A stretch of DNA of 23,798 nt. Source: Thalassiosira profunda. Taxonomy: Eukaryota; Bacillariophyta; Thalassiosirophyceae; Thalassiosirales; Thalassiosiraceae. The position numbers and the translations under genes were made by a program. The first letter of the stretch is position 1, and every line of letters starts with the position of its first letter. The notes beneath the pieces were generated by a model. The model saw nothing but the letters and a program-made list of their open reading frames with translations. It did no database searches and was not told the DNA's origin. Of the stretch, positions 1-8,442 are shown one piece after another. The stretch spans positions 1 through 23,798 of the forward strand of contig JALLAP010000069.1 of assembly GCA_036939355.1 (NCBI GenBank), read 5' to 3'.

Positions 1-232
1 AAAATCCCGTGGCCCCGAACACGGCCACCTTGACGCCGGCGTCGGACGCCCGGCCTCCCCGGCCCGTCTCGTCGGGGCGGCGTTCCGTGATGCGGGGAAG
101 GTCGGGCGTTGAGGCGAAAGTTCGGACGCCCGCCGCGGTTCCGGGCCTTGCGGCGCCCCCGAAAGCACCGCCGTTGGCAGAGGGCCCAGCCCGGGCCCGG
201 AGGGCCGCTTGGAGCAGTTTGTTCCGGATCAT
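1..232 (-). CDS. NDUFA9: NDUFA9-like complex I 39 kDa subunit, 5' part (runs off window)
   Basis: Reading the minus strand from the ATG at 232 gives 77 open codons up to the window edge. The first ~40 residues are rich in Arg and Ala, lack acidic residues and end in RTFAST, which looks like a mitochondrial presequence. The open frame then reads RGGRASDAGVKVAVFGATGF. This matches the start of the atypical short-chain dehydrogenase fold of NDUFA9 (family pattern: GKGGRSS..G..ATVFGATGFLG), with the GxxGxxG nucleotide-binding loop cut at the edge. The known role of the family is an accessory NADPH-binding subunit of mitochondrial complex I, where it stabilises the peripheral arm. The gene is divergent from the bestrophin gene, with about 250 bp between start codons. 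Another atypical SDR is possible, but the GGR-S motif just before the Rossmann strand favours NDUFA9. Confidence 0.8.
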   Translation of the reverse strand, partial: MIRNKLLQAALRARAGPSANGGAFGGAARPGTAAGVRTFASTPDLPRITERRPDETGRGGRASDAGVKVAVFGATGF

Positions 233-480
233 CGCCGTGGCTCCAGCTCCCAGCACCCGGTGCTTCCTGCTTCCAGCAGGCGCCGTTTTTCCGGACCGGC
301 CAGACCATTGTCACGCGTGATCAATGGACTTCAACTAAAACTAACAAATAAAGTAGTGAGAACGAGCGTGATTTGCAGCACGTGATATCTCGTGACTTTC
401 CATTTGAATGTTGTTTGTGCTTCTTCTCCGGCCATCCTCCCCCAGTCCCTCCGGCTGCCCAGGCCATCCCCACAGCCCCG
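233..480. promoter_or_regulatory. Divergent intergenic region (NDUFA9-like / bestrophin)
   Basis: About 250 bp lie between the start codon of the minus-strand complex I gene and the first in-frame ATG of the plus-strand bestrophin gene. Both promoters must sit here. The middle (about 320-360) is A/T-richer than its surroundings, and a CACGTG palindrome lies at 379-384. No TATA box is convincing. Confidence 0.4.
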
Positions 481-3063
481 ATGCAACCTTCTGAGCTCTC
501 CACATGCCGCGGACGCCGGCGGTGCCGCGGCGAATGCGTGTGCCGTCCCGAAACGCGGCAAAGGCCGAGGGAGAGAAGCCATCGCCCCTCATCGGTGCAT
601 GTGATGTGCCTCGCGTTGCTGATGGGTGGTGGCTGCAAAGATTCGTCCTTCGTTGCCTCCATGCTGCTCCGGCCCAGCGTTCCTTCCTGTGTTCACAATC
701 CGTCGAGGCATTTGCATTCATCGATTGTTGGCATACCGCCCCATCGGGCCGCCCCGAGCTGTCATCGACGCAGCCGGGTGGCGTTGTACCAGTCGGAGCC
801 GGACAAGCTATATCGGCAGACGGCGGAATATTTGGACAACCTCTCCCAAAGCGACGATGGCGCGACCCTAAATGAGAATGAGATCAACGGGGATAGAGTG
901 GTTGGAGAGGAAAATGATGCTGGCGAAGGGGAGAGTGCACAAGATGTGTATGAAGATGATGATTATGCCATGTCCATCCCGAGTCCGGTGAAGGCTGAAG
1001 AGCGGGAAGATGTTCCGTTGGATGGCGATTTTGGTGACGAGGATAGTGAAGGCGCCAATGGTGAGGGCATAGGAGGTGATAAAAGCCCAAGCCCAGACGA
1101 TAAGTCCGGCATCGTTGGGGAAGGTGCGGCGGTGCACCCAAACTATGAGCCTCCTGCTGGGGACGCCGACATCGACATCGCACAGCCAAGAACGGACATC
1201 CTCAGCTCCACACCCGAAATGGGGAGCACTGAAAAGGAGGGCGACACTAAGGGGATCAAGTCGATGATTCAGAACTTTCTGACGGGGAATGATGATGCGA
1301 AAACGAAGGAGGAGAGGGAACGGGCGCGGAAGTGGAGCGAGTGGATGAAAACGGGGAGGAAGGTGCGGGACACGTCCTCGTCTTCAGACGACGGAGAGGG
1401 GATCTCAGATGCGTCCCTTGAAGAATCCATATTGTCGGTGGACAAGGGGGACGATTACGTGGTGGTGGCTGTGCCTGCTGATGTGGCAGAAGGAGTAGGG
1501 CCAGTCCTCTCTTCTTTCCCGGGGGGCAAGCGATTTCAGAAGAAGGTCATCAAGACCTACCAGGAAGATGCCGTAAATGGGGATGTCGCCACGGCAGGCT
1601 CCAACAGTAATGCAACTACGACCGTCAGCCCTACCGTCGCCATCAAAAAGAAGAAGAAGCCGGAATCAAGGAACAAGAAGAAAGTAGAGAAGGAGGAAGA
1701 TGTCGTGCAGAAGCAGAGGCGGCGACGGCAGAAGCATTTTCGAGAACGACGCCCCAAGGAGTTTGGGCGCATCTCGGCCGGCGACTGGCGGCACAACATG
1801 CACAACCTGCCATCGTCCACCATTCTGCGGGACGTGCGCAATCCCGTCGTGTGCGTGTTCGTGTGGGCGACGCTGTGGAGTGCTCTTTACAAGGGGCTTA
1901 CGAAGTTGTTGGCGGCGGCAGCTACGGAGAGCGGGGCCCTGCCAGTGCCCTCGCCGCGGTGGATGACAGTGGCGTCTTGGCTCGCAAGGCACATGCGTCT
2001 GCCGGCGGTGCAGCATTCGATGATGACGAGCGCCCTGTCTCTGTTGCTGGTGTTCAAAACCAACTCTGCCTATCAGCGGTTCGCGGAGGGGAGAAAGATC
2101 TGGAATGATATTGTTGACACCACGCGGGATTTCTCACGAATGTGCAAACTGTATGAATTCGCCATTGGCACGTCCAAATGCCGTCGCATCAACAACCTCC
2201 TCGCATCCTTTCCCTATCTTTTGAGGCAACGCATTCGCCCGTCGCTTATGGCGTTCAACCGAGTCAACGATTCCACGGTGGAGCGAGATCCTGAGAATTC
2301 CCTGCTGCTGTATCCCGACGAGTCGCTGAGAGATACCGACCCCGAGGTGGGAGCATTGGCATATGACGAGGAGGAAACGGGAACAAGCCGACGCAAGACC
2401 CGCGAGCTGTGCTGGGTCGATAAACGAACGTTGCCGTGGAAGCTCCTGCCAGGGCCGGCCTTGGAATTGTGCGCAAGAGCGCAGAACCGGCCCTTGTGGG
2501 TGTGCGATCGCTTGGCAAAGGAGTTGGCAGTGGTGGACGATCTGCTCCCAAAATTCACCAATCGAGAGCGGCTGGCGCTGATTGGTTATGTTGACAAGCT
2601 GTCTCGATCCATCGGGGCGTGCGAGAGAATTCATCAGACGGTGGTGCCTCTCAATTATGCCAGGCATGCCCTTCGAAGTTTGACCGTGTGGTTGTGGACG
2701 CTTCCGTTTGCGTTGGTGAAGGATTTGGGCCTGCTGACCGGGCCCGTGGTTGGCGTCGTCTCGTGGATCCTGTTTGGTGTGTACGAGATTGGAACGAGGA
2801 TCGAAGATCCATTCCAGGGGACGTTGAGATTGAGCATCTACTGCGACGCCATTCGGAGGGATGTGCTGGCCGATGCTATTGCAAGGGATACCGCCTTCGA
2901 TTTAGAGGAAGAGGGCAAATCGTACGCAGACGAGGAAGGTGACTACGATGCCATTATCGAGCTGGAGAGCGAGAGCGAAGAATACGACGGAGACGATGCC
3001 CCTCCGAAGAAGAACGGGAAGAGAGATTTCCTGGGGAGCCTGGGATTCTCCTCCAAATCATAG
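481..3063 (+). CDS. Bestrophin-family (RFP-TM) chloride channel with long acidic N-terminal region
   Basis: This is a single-exon frame ending in TAG at 3063. The last ~400 residues match the bestrophin/UPF0187 family. There is a hydrophobic segment after LRDVRNPVV, then LLLVFKTNSAYQRFAEGRKIW (nt 2044-2106), like the family's LLVFRTN.SY.R..EGR..W. ACERIHQTVVPLNYARH follows (about nt 2617-2667), two hydrophobic stretches, and IGTRIEDPFQGTLRL (nt 2788-2832), like the conserved IE.PFG motif. Bestrophins are pentameric anion channels; in diatoms and other algae some lie in thylakoids and act in bicarbonate supply or pH balance. The N-terminal ~330 residues are acidic and low-complexity, with KKKKK and RRRR patches before the channel, and the tail is acidic. 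The start is uncertain: ATGs at 481, 604, 622 and 661 are all in frame, and the last gives a basic, transit-peptide-like N-terminus. An acidic insert lies near residues 590-620 (from 481). Confidence 0.85.
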   Translation: MQPSELSTCRGRRRCRGECVCRPETRQRPRERSHRPSSVHVMCLALLMGGGCKDSSFVASMLLRPSVPSCVHNPSRHLHSSIVGIPPHRAAPSCHRRSRVALYQSEPDKLYRQTAEYLDNLSQSDDGATLNENEINGDRVVGEENDAGEGESAQDVYEDDDYAMSIPSPVKAEEREDVPLDGDFGDEDSEGANGEGIGGDKSPSPDDKSGIVGEGAAVHPNYEPPAGDADIDIAQPRTDILSSTPEMGSTEKEGDTKGIKSMIQNFLTGNDDAKTKEERERARKWSEWMKTGRKVRDTSSSSDDGEGISDASLEESILSVDKGDDYVVVAVPADVAEGVGPVLSSFPGGKRFQKKVIKTYQEDAVNGDVATAGSNSNATTTVSPTVAIKKKKKPESRNKKKVEKEEDVVQKQRRRRQKHFRERRPKEFGRISAGDWRHNMHNLPSSTILRDVRNPVVCVFVWATLWSALYKGLTKLLAAAATESGALPVPSPRWMTVASWLARHMRLPAVQHSMMTSALSLLLVFKTNSAYQRFAEGRKIWNDIVDTTRDFSRMCKLYEFAIGTSKCRRINNLLASFPYLLRQRIRPSLMAFNRVNDSTVERDPENSLLLYPDESLRDTDPEVGALAYDEEETGTSRRKTRELCWVDKRTLPWKLLPGPALELCARAQNRPLWVCDRLAKELAVVDDLLPKFTNRERLALIGYVDKLSRSIGACERIHQTVVPLNYARHALRSLTVWLWTLPFALVKDLGLLTGPVVGVVSWILFGVYEIGTRIEDPFQGTLRLSIYCDAIRRDVLADAIARDTAFDLEEEGKSYADEEGDYDAIIELESESEEYDGDDAPPKKNGKRDFLGSLGFSSKS

Positions 3064-3162
3064 AATAATAGATAGTAGCACTAGACTGGCTTCGTTACGC
3101 CATCCTTGGCTCTCTTCCTCAGCCCCCTCTCGCATTCTCATTGATTCCTTTGATACTGCAAT
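3064..3162. other. Short convergent spacer
   Basis: Ninety-nine bases separate the stop of the bestrophin gene (+) from the TGA of family member A (-). Both 3' UTRs must fall here or overlap. No clear hairpin was seen. Confidence 0.5.
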
Positions 3163-4212
3163 TCAAGCTTGCTTTGTCGCACTTTCCCATTTGATGCAAC
3201 ACTGTTTGTGCCCACCCTCCTTCGCCTTCCAATGCTGCACCTGACAGTTCTTGCTGCAATACCAAGCTGCGCGGCACCTCGAGCAGCGCAAATGTGCCTT
3301 CTCTGGAGGTGCCTCCTTATTGCATCTGAAGCAGATGCTGCTGGCCCACTTCTCGATGCTTTTTAGCCTCCTGATGGACTCTTCATCGCCCGCCCCTGCC
3401 GCGCATTGAAGCCAATGCGCCCCCTTTGCGAAATCGGGATTGTGTCGAGGCAAGGGCGGCGGCAGATCTGGATCTGGGTAGCAAAGACTGTATCCCAACA
3501 GGCTCATTGATTTTGTGTGCCCTCTCTCTGCGGCTGGCTACAGCACGCGGATTGCCTCTTCCGACGATGTCTGGAGGCCGTGTTCACCTTTGAAGTGAGC
3601 AACGCCTAGAATGTAGCATGCTTCATCGTATCCTTTTGAGGCCGAACCTCTCATGTACCGCAAGAATTCAGCATCATTCCCCTCGTCCTTCAACATCAAT
3701 GCAAGGGCGGATTCGGCAATTGCGTGGCCCTGCTCGGCTGCAGCGAGATACCATCGCTTTGCATCTGTTGTCGATTTTGGCAAGCCATCTATACCATTGT
3801 AATACCTGCTGCCAAGATTACATTGGCACATGGGGTCTCCTTTGTTGGCGCCGAGCCTCCATATTCCTGTGCCCCTCTCCACATCTCTCTCCAATCCACC
3901 TTCCCCTTTCACGAAAAGTATCCCTAAAGTGCCGTACAAAGTTAGTGGCAGCTGGCCCTTCTCAAACCTGTCTGCCATCATTGCCCCTGCATTACCCTGA
4001 GGTCTTCGGGCCCGGCAGAGTGCGCAAGTGCGGTAAAGCTGTTCTTCCCCCCTTCCAAACGAGCCGTCAGCGACGGCCCTGCCCAGGAACTCGTCCCGCT
4101 GATCAGTGCAGTCTTTGCACACCGTCTTGCCACAGCAAATTAGTGCTACCCGACGATCATTGTCCCAAAAGGGCGGGAGGGGCTCCAGGCAGAGCGGGCA
4201 GTCTTCCTCCAT
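3163..4212 (-). pseudogene. Family member A: RING-like + Sel1 + MYND protein split by an in-frame stop
   Basis: The frame starts at ATG 4212 (MEEDCPLCLEPLPPFWD). It contains a RING-like Cys cluster (CPLC, CCGKTVCKDC, CALC), then several Sel1-type helical repeats (for example GDPMCQCNLGSRYYNGIDGL and AEQGHAIAESALALMLKDEGND). It reaches EEAIRVL, where a TAG stands at 3540-3538. Paralogues have Thr there (IRVLTPAAERG). The same frame continues after the stop with PAAERGHTKSMSLLGY, the last Sel1 unit, and a complete MYND finger (CFRC, CSRC, YCSKNC, HW, H...C), ending in TGA at 3165-3163. No other damage is visible, so the loss is recent, or the locus makes a truncated RING-Sel1 protein. TAG is an ordinary stop elsewhere in the window. 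The frame is open upstream of 4212 to the 4320s without an ATG. Sel1 repeats usually mediate protein-protein contacts. Confidence 0.85.
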
Positions 4213-4299
4213 ATCGCCAGCAGCAGTTTCCGATTCCGACTGAGCGTGTGGGCAGTTGTGCCGCTTTTTGCAGTGATGCAACTGCCAACTGCCCCTATC

Positions 4300-4337
4300 G
4301 TATCTACTCCTGATTCCGACTTATCAGGAGTAGATAC
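4300..4337. repeat. Perfect 15-bp inverted repeat, 8-nt loop
   Basis: The arm GTATCTACTCCTGAT (4300-4314) is exactly complementary to 4323-4337, with loop TCCGACTT. It lies 88 bp upstream of the ATG of member A. The 10-mer GATTCCGACT occurs at 4312-4321 and again at 4232-4241. The repeat could be a regulatory hairpin, a short inverted-repeat insertion or a bidirectional binding site; nothing in the sequence decides between them. Confidence 0.85.
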
Positions 4338-5018
4338 CGTTGGAATAGATAGAGACGATCGGCGTTCGCGGCACGGCCCAGCGTGGCGGCGGGGAGGGGA
4401 GAGGGCGGTGCTGAGTGCTGAGTGCTGAGCGACACACGGCCGAGTGTTAGCTACCTGACGGTCAATACGTACTTCGGCTACGTAGAGGCAACTTTACAGC
4501 AGTCTGCGCAGCCTGCAGCCAACGCTAGATGAGATCACATGTTGCCCCCAATATAGCGCGCTAGCGCCGGAGGGAGCCACCGCGGCCCGTAGGAAGGTGC
4601 GTGCGGTCGCCGTGCTCGGGGTGGGGCGGGCACGGCGCTGTTGTGGATTTGCAAGGCTCATTTACCTTTCTCGTTCACTGCAATCGGCGTTTGAGCGTGG
4701 TTTGATCGTGGACATACGGTACCCAGGCACGTGACATACTATGCATACCTGGTACGACATGTCGTATTGATAGTGTGACACGGACGATTGCCGCGAAACA
4801 GAAAGGTACATTTTCGTTGGCTGACGGTGCAGTGGGTGCATGTGATTATGTGACCACAAGCTACCTGTGCCGAGCACATTGCCGCAATCTACTCCGCGCT
4901 CTCACGCTTGCTGTCGAACATCTGTCGTATTGTACTTTCGCCATCTGTGCACAGTGCATGATGTGAGCAGATCTCAATCTATCAAAATTCTCAACGATCA
5001 ATAGGTACCATATCGGCC
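4338..5018. promoter_or_regulatory. Intergenic region between member A and the PHD-RGS gene, rich in palindromes
   Basis: No convincing gene is present. The region holds three copies of GTGCTGA in tandem (4408-4428), TACGTAC (4466-4472) followed by the palindrome CTACGTAG (4478-4485), then CACGTG (4729-4734), TATGCATA (4740-4747) and the 14-bp palindrome TACGACATGTCGTA (4753-4766). Member A (-) and the PHD-RGS gene (+) diverge from here, so both promoters are expected. The palindromes lie closer to the plus-strand gene, the TACGTA motifs closer to A. Confidence 0.5.
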
Positions 5019-5633
5019 ATGAACGGCCAGCTGGAGATGGAGCGCATTCCAGGCCAGTGTGACATCTGCACCAAACCAGATGGGGAACGAGATCACAATC
5101 TGCAACAATGCAAGGTGTGCTCCGTCTTGGTGCACGAGCTTTGCTACGGCATGGTCCCCACGACCACGAAAAATCCCGACTTTGTCTGCCACGCGTGCAA
5201 GGCGGTGGGGCAGGAGATTGAGGTGAACGTCCCCTCACGATTGGGCGGGTGGCTCCTGCGGGACGTGCTGGCGCAAACGGCGGGGGCCAACTCGTTCCGG
5301 GAATACCTGCGGGGATTAGGGGGGAAGGGCGACGACGACGAGCGGAGGCTGGACTTTTACCTGGCCGCGAGCGACTTTTACGCCAACCAGGACGAGGAGG
5401 GGCTCTTCGAGGAGCCGCGGAAGGTGCGGGCCCAGAACATATTCGACGCGTACTGCGCGAGGGACGCCGCGAAGAAGATCGAGCTGGGCGACGGAAGGAT
5501 GTCGGAGATCGAAGCGACAACGTTGCTGATCGGGTTTGCACATAACAAGCCCCAACATAACAAGCCCCAAGCCCCAACAGGCACATTGAATTCGCATCTC
5601 CCCTCTTCGCGTGTGGTGTCACCAGGCGGATAG
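5019..5633 (+). CDS. PHD finger + RGS-like protein, truncated at the 3' side
   Basis: The ATG at 5019 opens a 204-residue frame. Residues 14-60 form a complete PHD C4HC3 set: C14, C17, C31, C34, H39, C42, C57, C60. Residues about 70-155 resemble the first two-thirds of an RGS domain: NSFREYLRGLGG, RRLDFYLAASDFY, then VRAQNIFDAYCARDAAKKIELG. RGS domains speed GTP hydrolysis by G-alpha; PHD fingers commonly read histone tails. The pairing is unusual. The last RGS helices are absent. From about 5527 the frame runs through the antisense of member B, so the final ~35 residues are probably not original. The gene is likely a remnant or a truncated product of a rearrangement; an intron leading to a lost exon is an alternative. 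The RGS call is by pattern and less certain than the PHD call. Confidence 0.6.
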   Translation: MNGQLEMERIPGQCDICTKPDGERDHNLQQCKVCSVLVHELCYGMVPTTTKNPDFVCHACKAVGQEIEVNVPSRLGGWLLRDVLAQTAGANSFREYLRGLGGKGDDDERRLDFYLAASDFYANQDEEGLFEEPRKVRAQNIFDAYCARDAAKKIELGDGRMSEIEATTLLIGFAHNKPQHNKPQAPTGTLNSHLPSSRVVSPGG

Positions 5634-6306
5634 CCTCTTCTCTTGACTTTTGGACACCGTATTTGCCTTCGTAGTGACTTAAACCCAGATTGTAACATGC
5701 CTGATCGTAGCCCTTCGATGCCGAACTCCTCAGGTATCGCAGGTACTCAGAATCATTGCCCTCGTCTCTGAGCAAAAATGCAATACTGTACTCGGCGATC
5801 GCGTGGCCCTGTTCCGTTGCGGCGAGATACCACCGCTTCGCATCGGCGAGAGACTCTGGTTGAGAATCGTCATCTCGATAATGAAGCCCCAGAATATATT
5901 GGCAATTGGGGTCTCCTTTGTTTGCGCCGAGCACCAATATTTCCATGCCCTTTTCCACATTTCTCCCCACGCCTCCCATTCCAGCAGCGAATTGTATCCC
6001 TAGAGCGTAATGCATTTTGACTGGAAGCTGGCCTTCATCGAACTTGTCTCTCAATATCGCCCCCGTACTATCATCATCGGGTATTAGGGCTCGGCAGAGT
6101 GGGCAACAGTTGTTGAGCTGCTCTTCCTGCCTTCCAAACGTTCCTTCAGCGATCGCCTTATCCAAATACGCGTCCTGCTTATCCTTGCAATCTTTGCAAT
6201 AAACTTGTCCGCAACATATGTTCATTGCCCGACGGCCTGTATCCCAAAAGGGCGGCAGGGGTTCCAGGCAGAGCGGGCAGTCGTCCTCAACAGGCGGTTC
6301 CGACAT
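5527..6306 (-). pseudogene. Family member B: RING-like + Sel1 fragment lacking its C-terminal third
   Basis: From ATG 6306 the frame reads MSEPPVEDDCPLCLEPLPPFWD, almost the same start as member D. It has the RING-like cluster (CPLC, CCGQVYCKDC, CPLC) and Sel1 repeats through SREEAIRLVTPHAKRGDANSMCLLGL. A 15-bp tandem duplication at 5541-5577 then adds 22 nt and shifts the frame. In the shifted frame the family pattern goes on briefly as GLVMCKPD (compare GVVMCDPD in E) and stops near 5527. Beyond that the sequence belongs to the PHD-RGS gene on the other strand. The last Sel1 unit and the whole MYND finger are missing and are not seen nearby. The long minus frame running on to 4861 is therefore a chimera of real N-terminal sequence and antisense reading. 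ATG 6375 is in frame upstream, but paralogues support 6306. Confidence 0.85.
5541..5577. repeat. 15-bp tandem duplication plus 7-bp partial copy in member B
   Basis: CATAACAAGCCCCAA occurs at 5541-5555 and 5556-5570, followed by GCCCCAA (5571-5577). On the sense strand of B this duplicates the codons of the LGLVM segment. The added 22 nt break the reading frame. Confidence 0.9.
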
Positions 6307-6645
6307 GATGACGACACGTGCACCACGGGCTTCGTGCTTCCCCCCTCTCGTCGTCGTGCTAATTCTGCGCGCCAAGGCCCAATCCCGCTTCCAAAAGAAT
6401 ACAATGCAGCGTCTGCCACGAACCGATGCCGACGAGGAGAACGCAGCGGGGAGAGGAGGCGGGGTGAGGATAGGAGTGAGGACAAGCGCATGTTGACAGG
6501 GAAAAAAATGACACCAACAACCCTATTTACGTAGTACGTGTATGCTACTCGCATCAAAGACAGGCAGGGTAGGTAGCACAAAGCAACGCAACAGGCTCGG
6601 CCTGCGCCGGCACCCCTATCGACGAGGCTGCTTTGCCATCGACTC
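6307..6645. promoter_or_regulatory. Divergent promoter region (member B / plastid protein gene)
   Basis: About 340 bp lie between the start of B (-) and the plus-strand gene at 6646. It holds CACGTGCACCAC at 6315-6326, read as GTGGTGCACGTG in the sense of B and 8 nt from its ATG, and TACGTAGTACGTG at 6528-6540. No gene was recognised. Confidence 0.45.
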
Positions 6646-8388
6646 ATGGTCTCCCTGTCGCGGCTCGCCGCGGCGTCGGGCCTCCTTCTGCGGCCGGCGG
6701 CGCTCGCATTCTCCTCCTGCTCACATCACGTGCACTCTCGCTCCCAATCATATTTTCGCGGTGCACCCGGGTGTTGCAGCAGAGAGCGACATCCGCATGC
6801 ACCAATAAAACGGGCGGCTCCTCTCCACCTATCCAACGATGACAATGAGGGCGGATATGATGGCAGTGCCTTCCGGGAAGCAGAGGTGGCTGGGGTGTCC
6901 GTCTCCCCGCACGGATTCCTCGCGGTGTTGCAATCCACTGCAAACATAAACGACGAGCAATCGACGGTGGCCTTCCCCGTGCTGCTCACCACCGCCGGCA
7001 ACAATCCCACATCAGACAAAAACGACCAAAATATGAATGCCGCACTGCCCGAGCTTTTTCGGGACAACACCGACCAGACCTCGGTCACATCTCCCGAGGC
7101 CTTGACGTTCCTTCAACTGCTCAACGGGGTGGACATGGCCACGCCCATTCTGCCCCCGGACACGCTGAGCTTGATTTGCGTGTGGTACGCGTTCCTGTCG
7201 GAAGAATACAACCTCGGCGGCGGGGGAGACGCGCTGGTGGTGGAGGACGAGCTGGGCCTTTCGGAAAGTGGGAGTGAAGATGCAACAATTGACAACAGCG
7301 GGGAGGATGAGTCTGGGGAGGCGCTGGAATACATTCGTGCGATGGTGCGAACGAGCATGCCACCCAAAAAGGATGGGAGCTATTACAGCTACATGGACGC
7401 ATCTCCGTGGCAGCGGTCGAGGATACAGCTGCCCCGCGCGTGGCTCCACGGGGTGCGGTTGCAAGAGGTGGGCGTATCATCGGAAATTGATAGATCGGCA
7501 GAGATTGGACGGGTTCCCATTCAATTCGTTTTGGAATGCTCCGTCGACGATGGGACAAAAAGGCTGGAGGTTCCGCTTTTGGCCATGCCAGCCTCGGGGG
7601 AGGAGGCGGCAATGCCTCCGCCGCTCCAACAACAGCTGGAGATATCAAACGATATATTGCAGGAATTGTCGCACAACTTCAACGGGGAGGCATCGGCGGC
7701 ATTCATGTCGCTCGCATTGTTTCATCGATACAACAAGTCGGGGGAGGGAAGTGCCGACAGCCCGGTGCTCACGCTGTCTGACGGATTGTTGCATCAATTG
7801 GCAGAGCTGCAAAATGATGATGCAGCGAGGTATTGCTGGATTGCTCCCGCGATTGATGATGAAAACATAGACAATGTCGTCCAGGGGAACGGCCTTCCGT
7901 TGTATCGCACGTTGAGCCAAGTACAAGAGGAAGATCAAAGGGTATTGAACCACCTCGAACAGCAAAATTTCGGCAAGAATCCTGATGCTGGCAGTGGAAA
8001 CGAGAGCGCGGGCAATGCAGAGGGCAGTGCGGCCCCGAGCACACCGCCCAAGAAATCCTTGACACTGGAGCAGCAGGCATTGCAGCAACGATTGAAATCG
8101 GCGTGGAAGATCGCCGTGCAAAAGGAGGATGCTGGGGCGATGGAAAAGATACAGAAGGCAATGGAGGGTCTGGAACGAGATGTGATGGACAATGTCGAGG
8201 AGGAAGAGATGGTGGAGGAGTCGGCATTGCAAAAAATTCAGCAGGCCATGCAGCAGAGTGGGGGCGATGAACAGCAAAGAAGGTTCAAAGGAGAAGAGGG
8301 AGAAGAAGTCGTTGGTTTAATATCGGATTTGGAGGAGGCGACGAGCATGCGAATAGAAGAGGTAGATGTGGAGGATGAGAAAGAGTAA
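6646..8388 (+). CDS. Plastid-targeted protein with possible BFN (DUF151)-like and UVR-like regions
   Basis: This is a 580-residue single-exon frame from ATG 6646. Residues 1-21 (MVSLSRLAAASGLLLRPAALA) are a typical signal peptide. They are followed by Phe and a Ser/Arg/His-rich stretch, matching the diatom bipartite plastid signal (ASAF-type, here ALA-F). From about residue 78, GVSVSPHGFLAVLQ, AFPVLLTT, then SPEALTFLQLLNGVDMATPI and DTLSLICVWYAF (about 148-182) recall the layout of bifunctional-nuclease (BFN/DUF151) domains, but the match is by eye and weak. Residues about 240-330 include VPIQFVLECSVDDGTKRLEVPLL. Near 480-515, RLKSAWKIAVQKEDAGAMEKIQKAMEGL resembles a UVR-type helical hairpin, which also follows the BFN domain in some plant proteins. 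The tail is Glu/Gln-rich. The function is unknown. Confidence 0.8.
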   Translation: MVSLSRLAAASGLLLRPAALAFSSCSHHVHSRSQSYFRGAPGCCSRERHPHAPIKRAAPLHLSNDDNEGGYDGSAFREAEVAGVSVSPHGFLAVLQSTANINDEQSTVAFPVLLTTAGNNPTSDKNDQNMNAALPELFRDNTDQTSVTSPEALTFLQLLNGVDMATPILPPDTLSLICVWYAFLSEEYNLGGGGDALVVEDELGLSESGSEDATIDNSGEDESGEALEYIRAMVRTSMPPKKDGSYYSYMDASPWQRSRIQLPRAWLHGVRLQEVGVSSEIDRSAEIGRVPIQFVLECSVDDGTKRLEVPLLAMPASGEEAAMPPPLQQQLEISNDILQELSHNFNGEASAAFMSLALFHRYNKSGEGSADSPVLTLSDGLLHQLAELQNDDAARYCWIAPAIDDENIDNVVQGNGLPLYRTLSQVQEEDQRVLNHLEQQNFGKNPDAGSGNESAGNAEGSAAPSTPPKKSLTLEQQALQQRLKSAWKIAVQKEDAGAMEKIQKAMEGLERDVMDNVEEEEMVEESALQKIQQAMQQSGGDEQQRRFKGEEGEEVVGLISDLEEATSMRIEEVDVEDEKE

Positions 8389-8442
8389 TGTCTCATTAGC
8401 AACTCTGTCTGCGACTTCTCCGGGTTCCTACATCTGTTGGAC

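Noticed and set aside
9..320. Plus-strand 103-residue frame
   Set aside because: Antisense of the NDUFA9-like gene, whose Rossmann motif and presequence are clear on the minus strand.
2134..2667. 177-residue minus-strand frame
   Set aside because: Antisense of the bestrophin channel domain; no family signal.
4861..5526. C-terminal extension of member B on the minus strand
   Set aside because: It is Arg/Ser/Pro-rich and antisense to the PHD-RGS gene; no family similarity remains beyond 5527.
8238..8442. Extended C-terminus of member C
   Set aside because: Product of the frameshift; overlaps antisense the 3' end of the upstream gene and resembles no paralogue.
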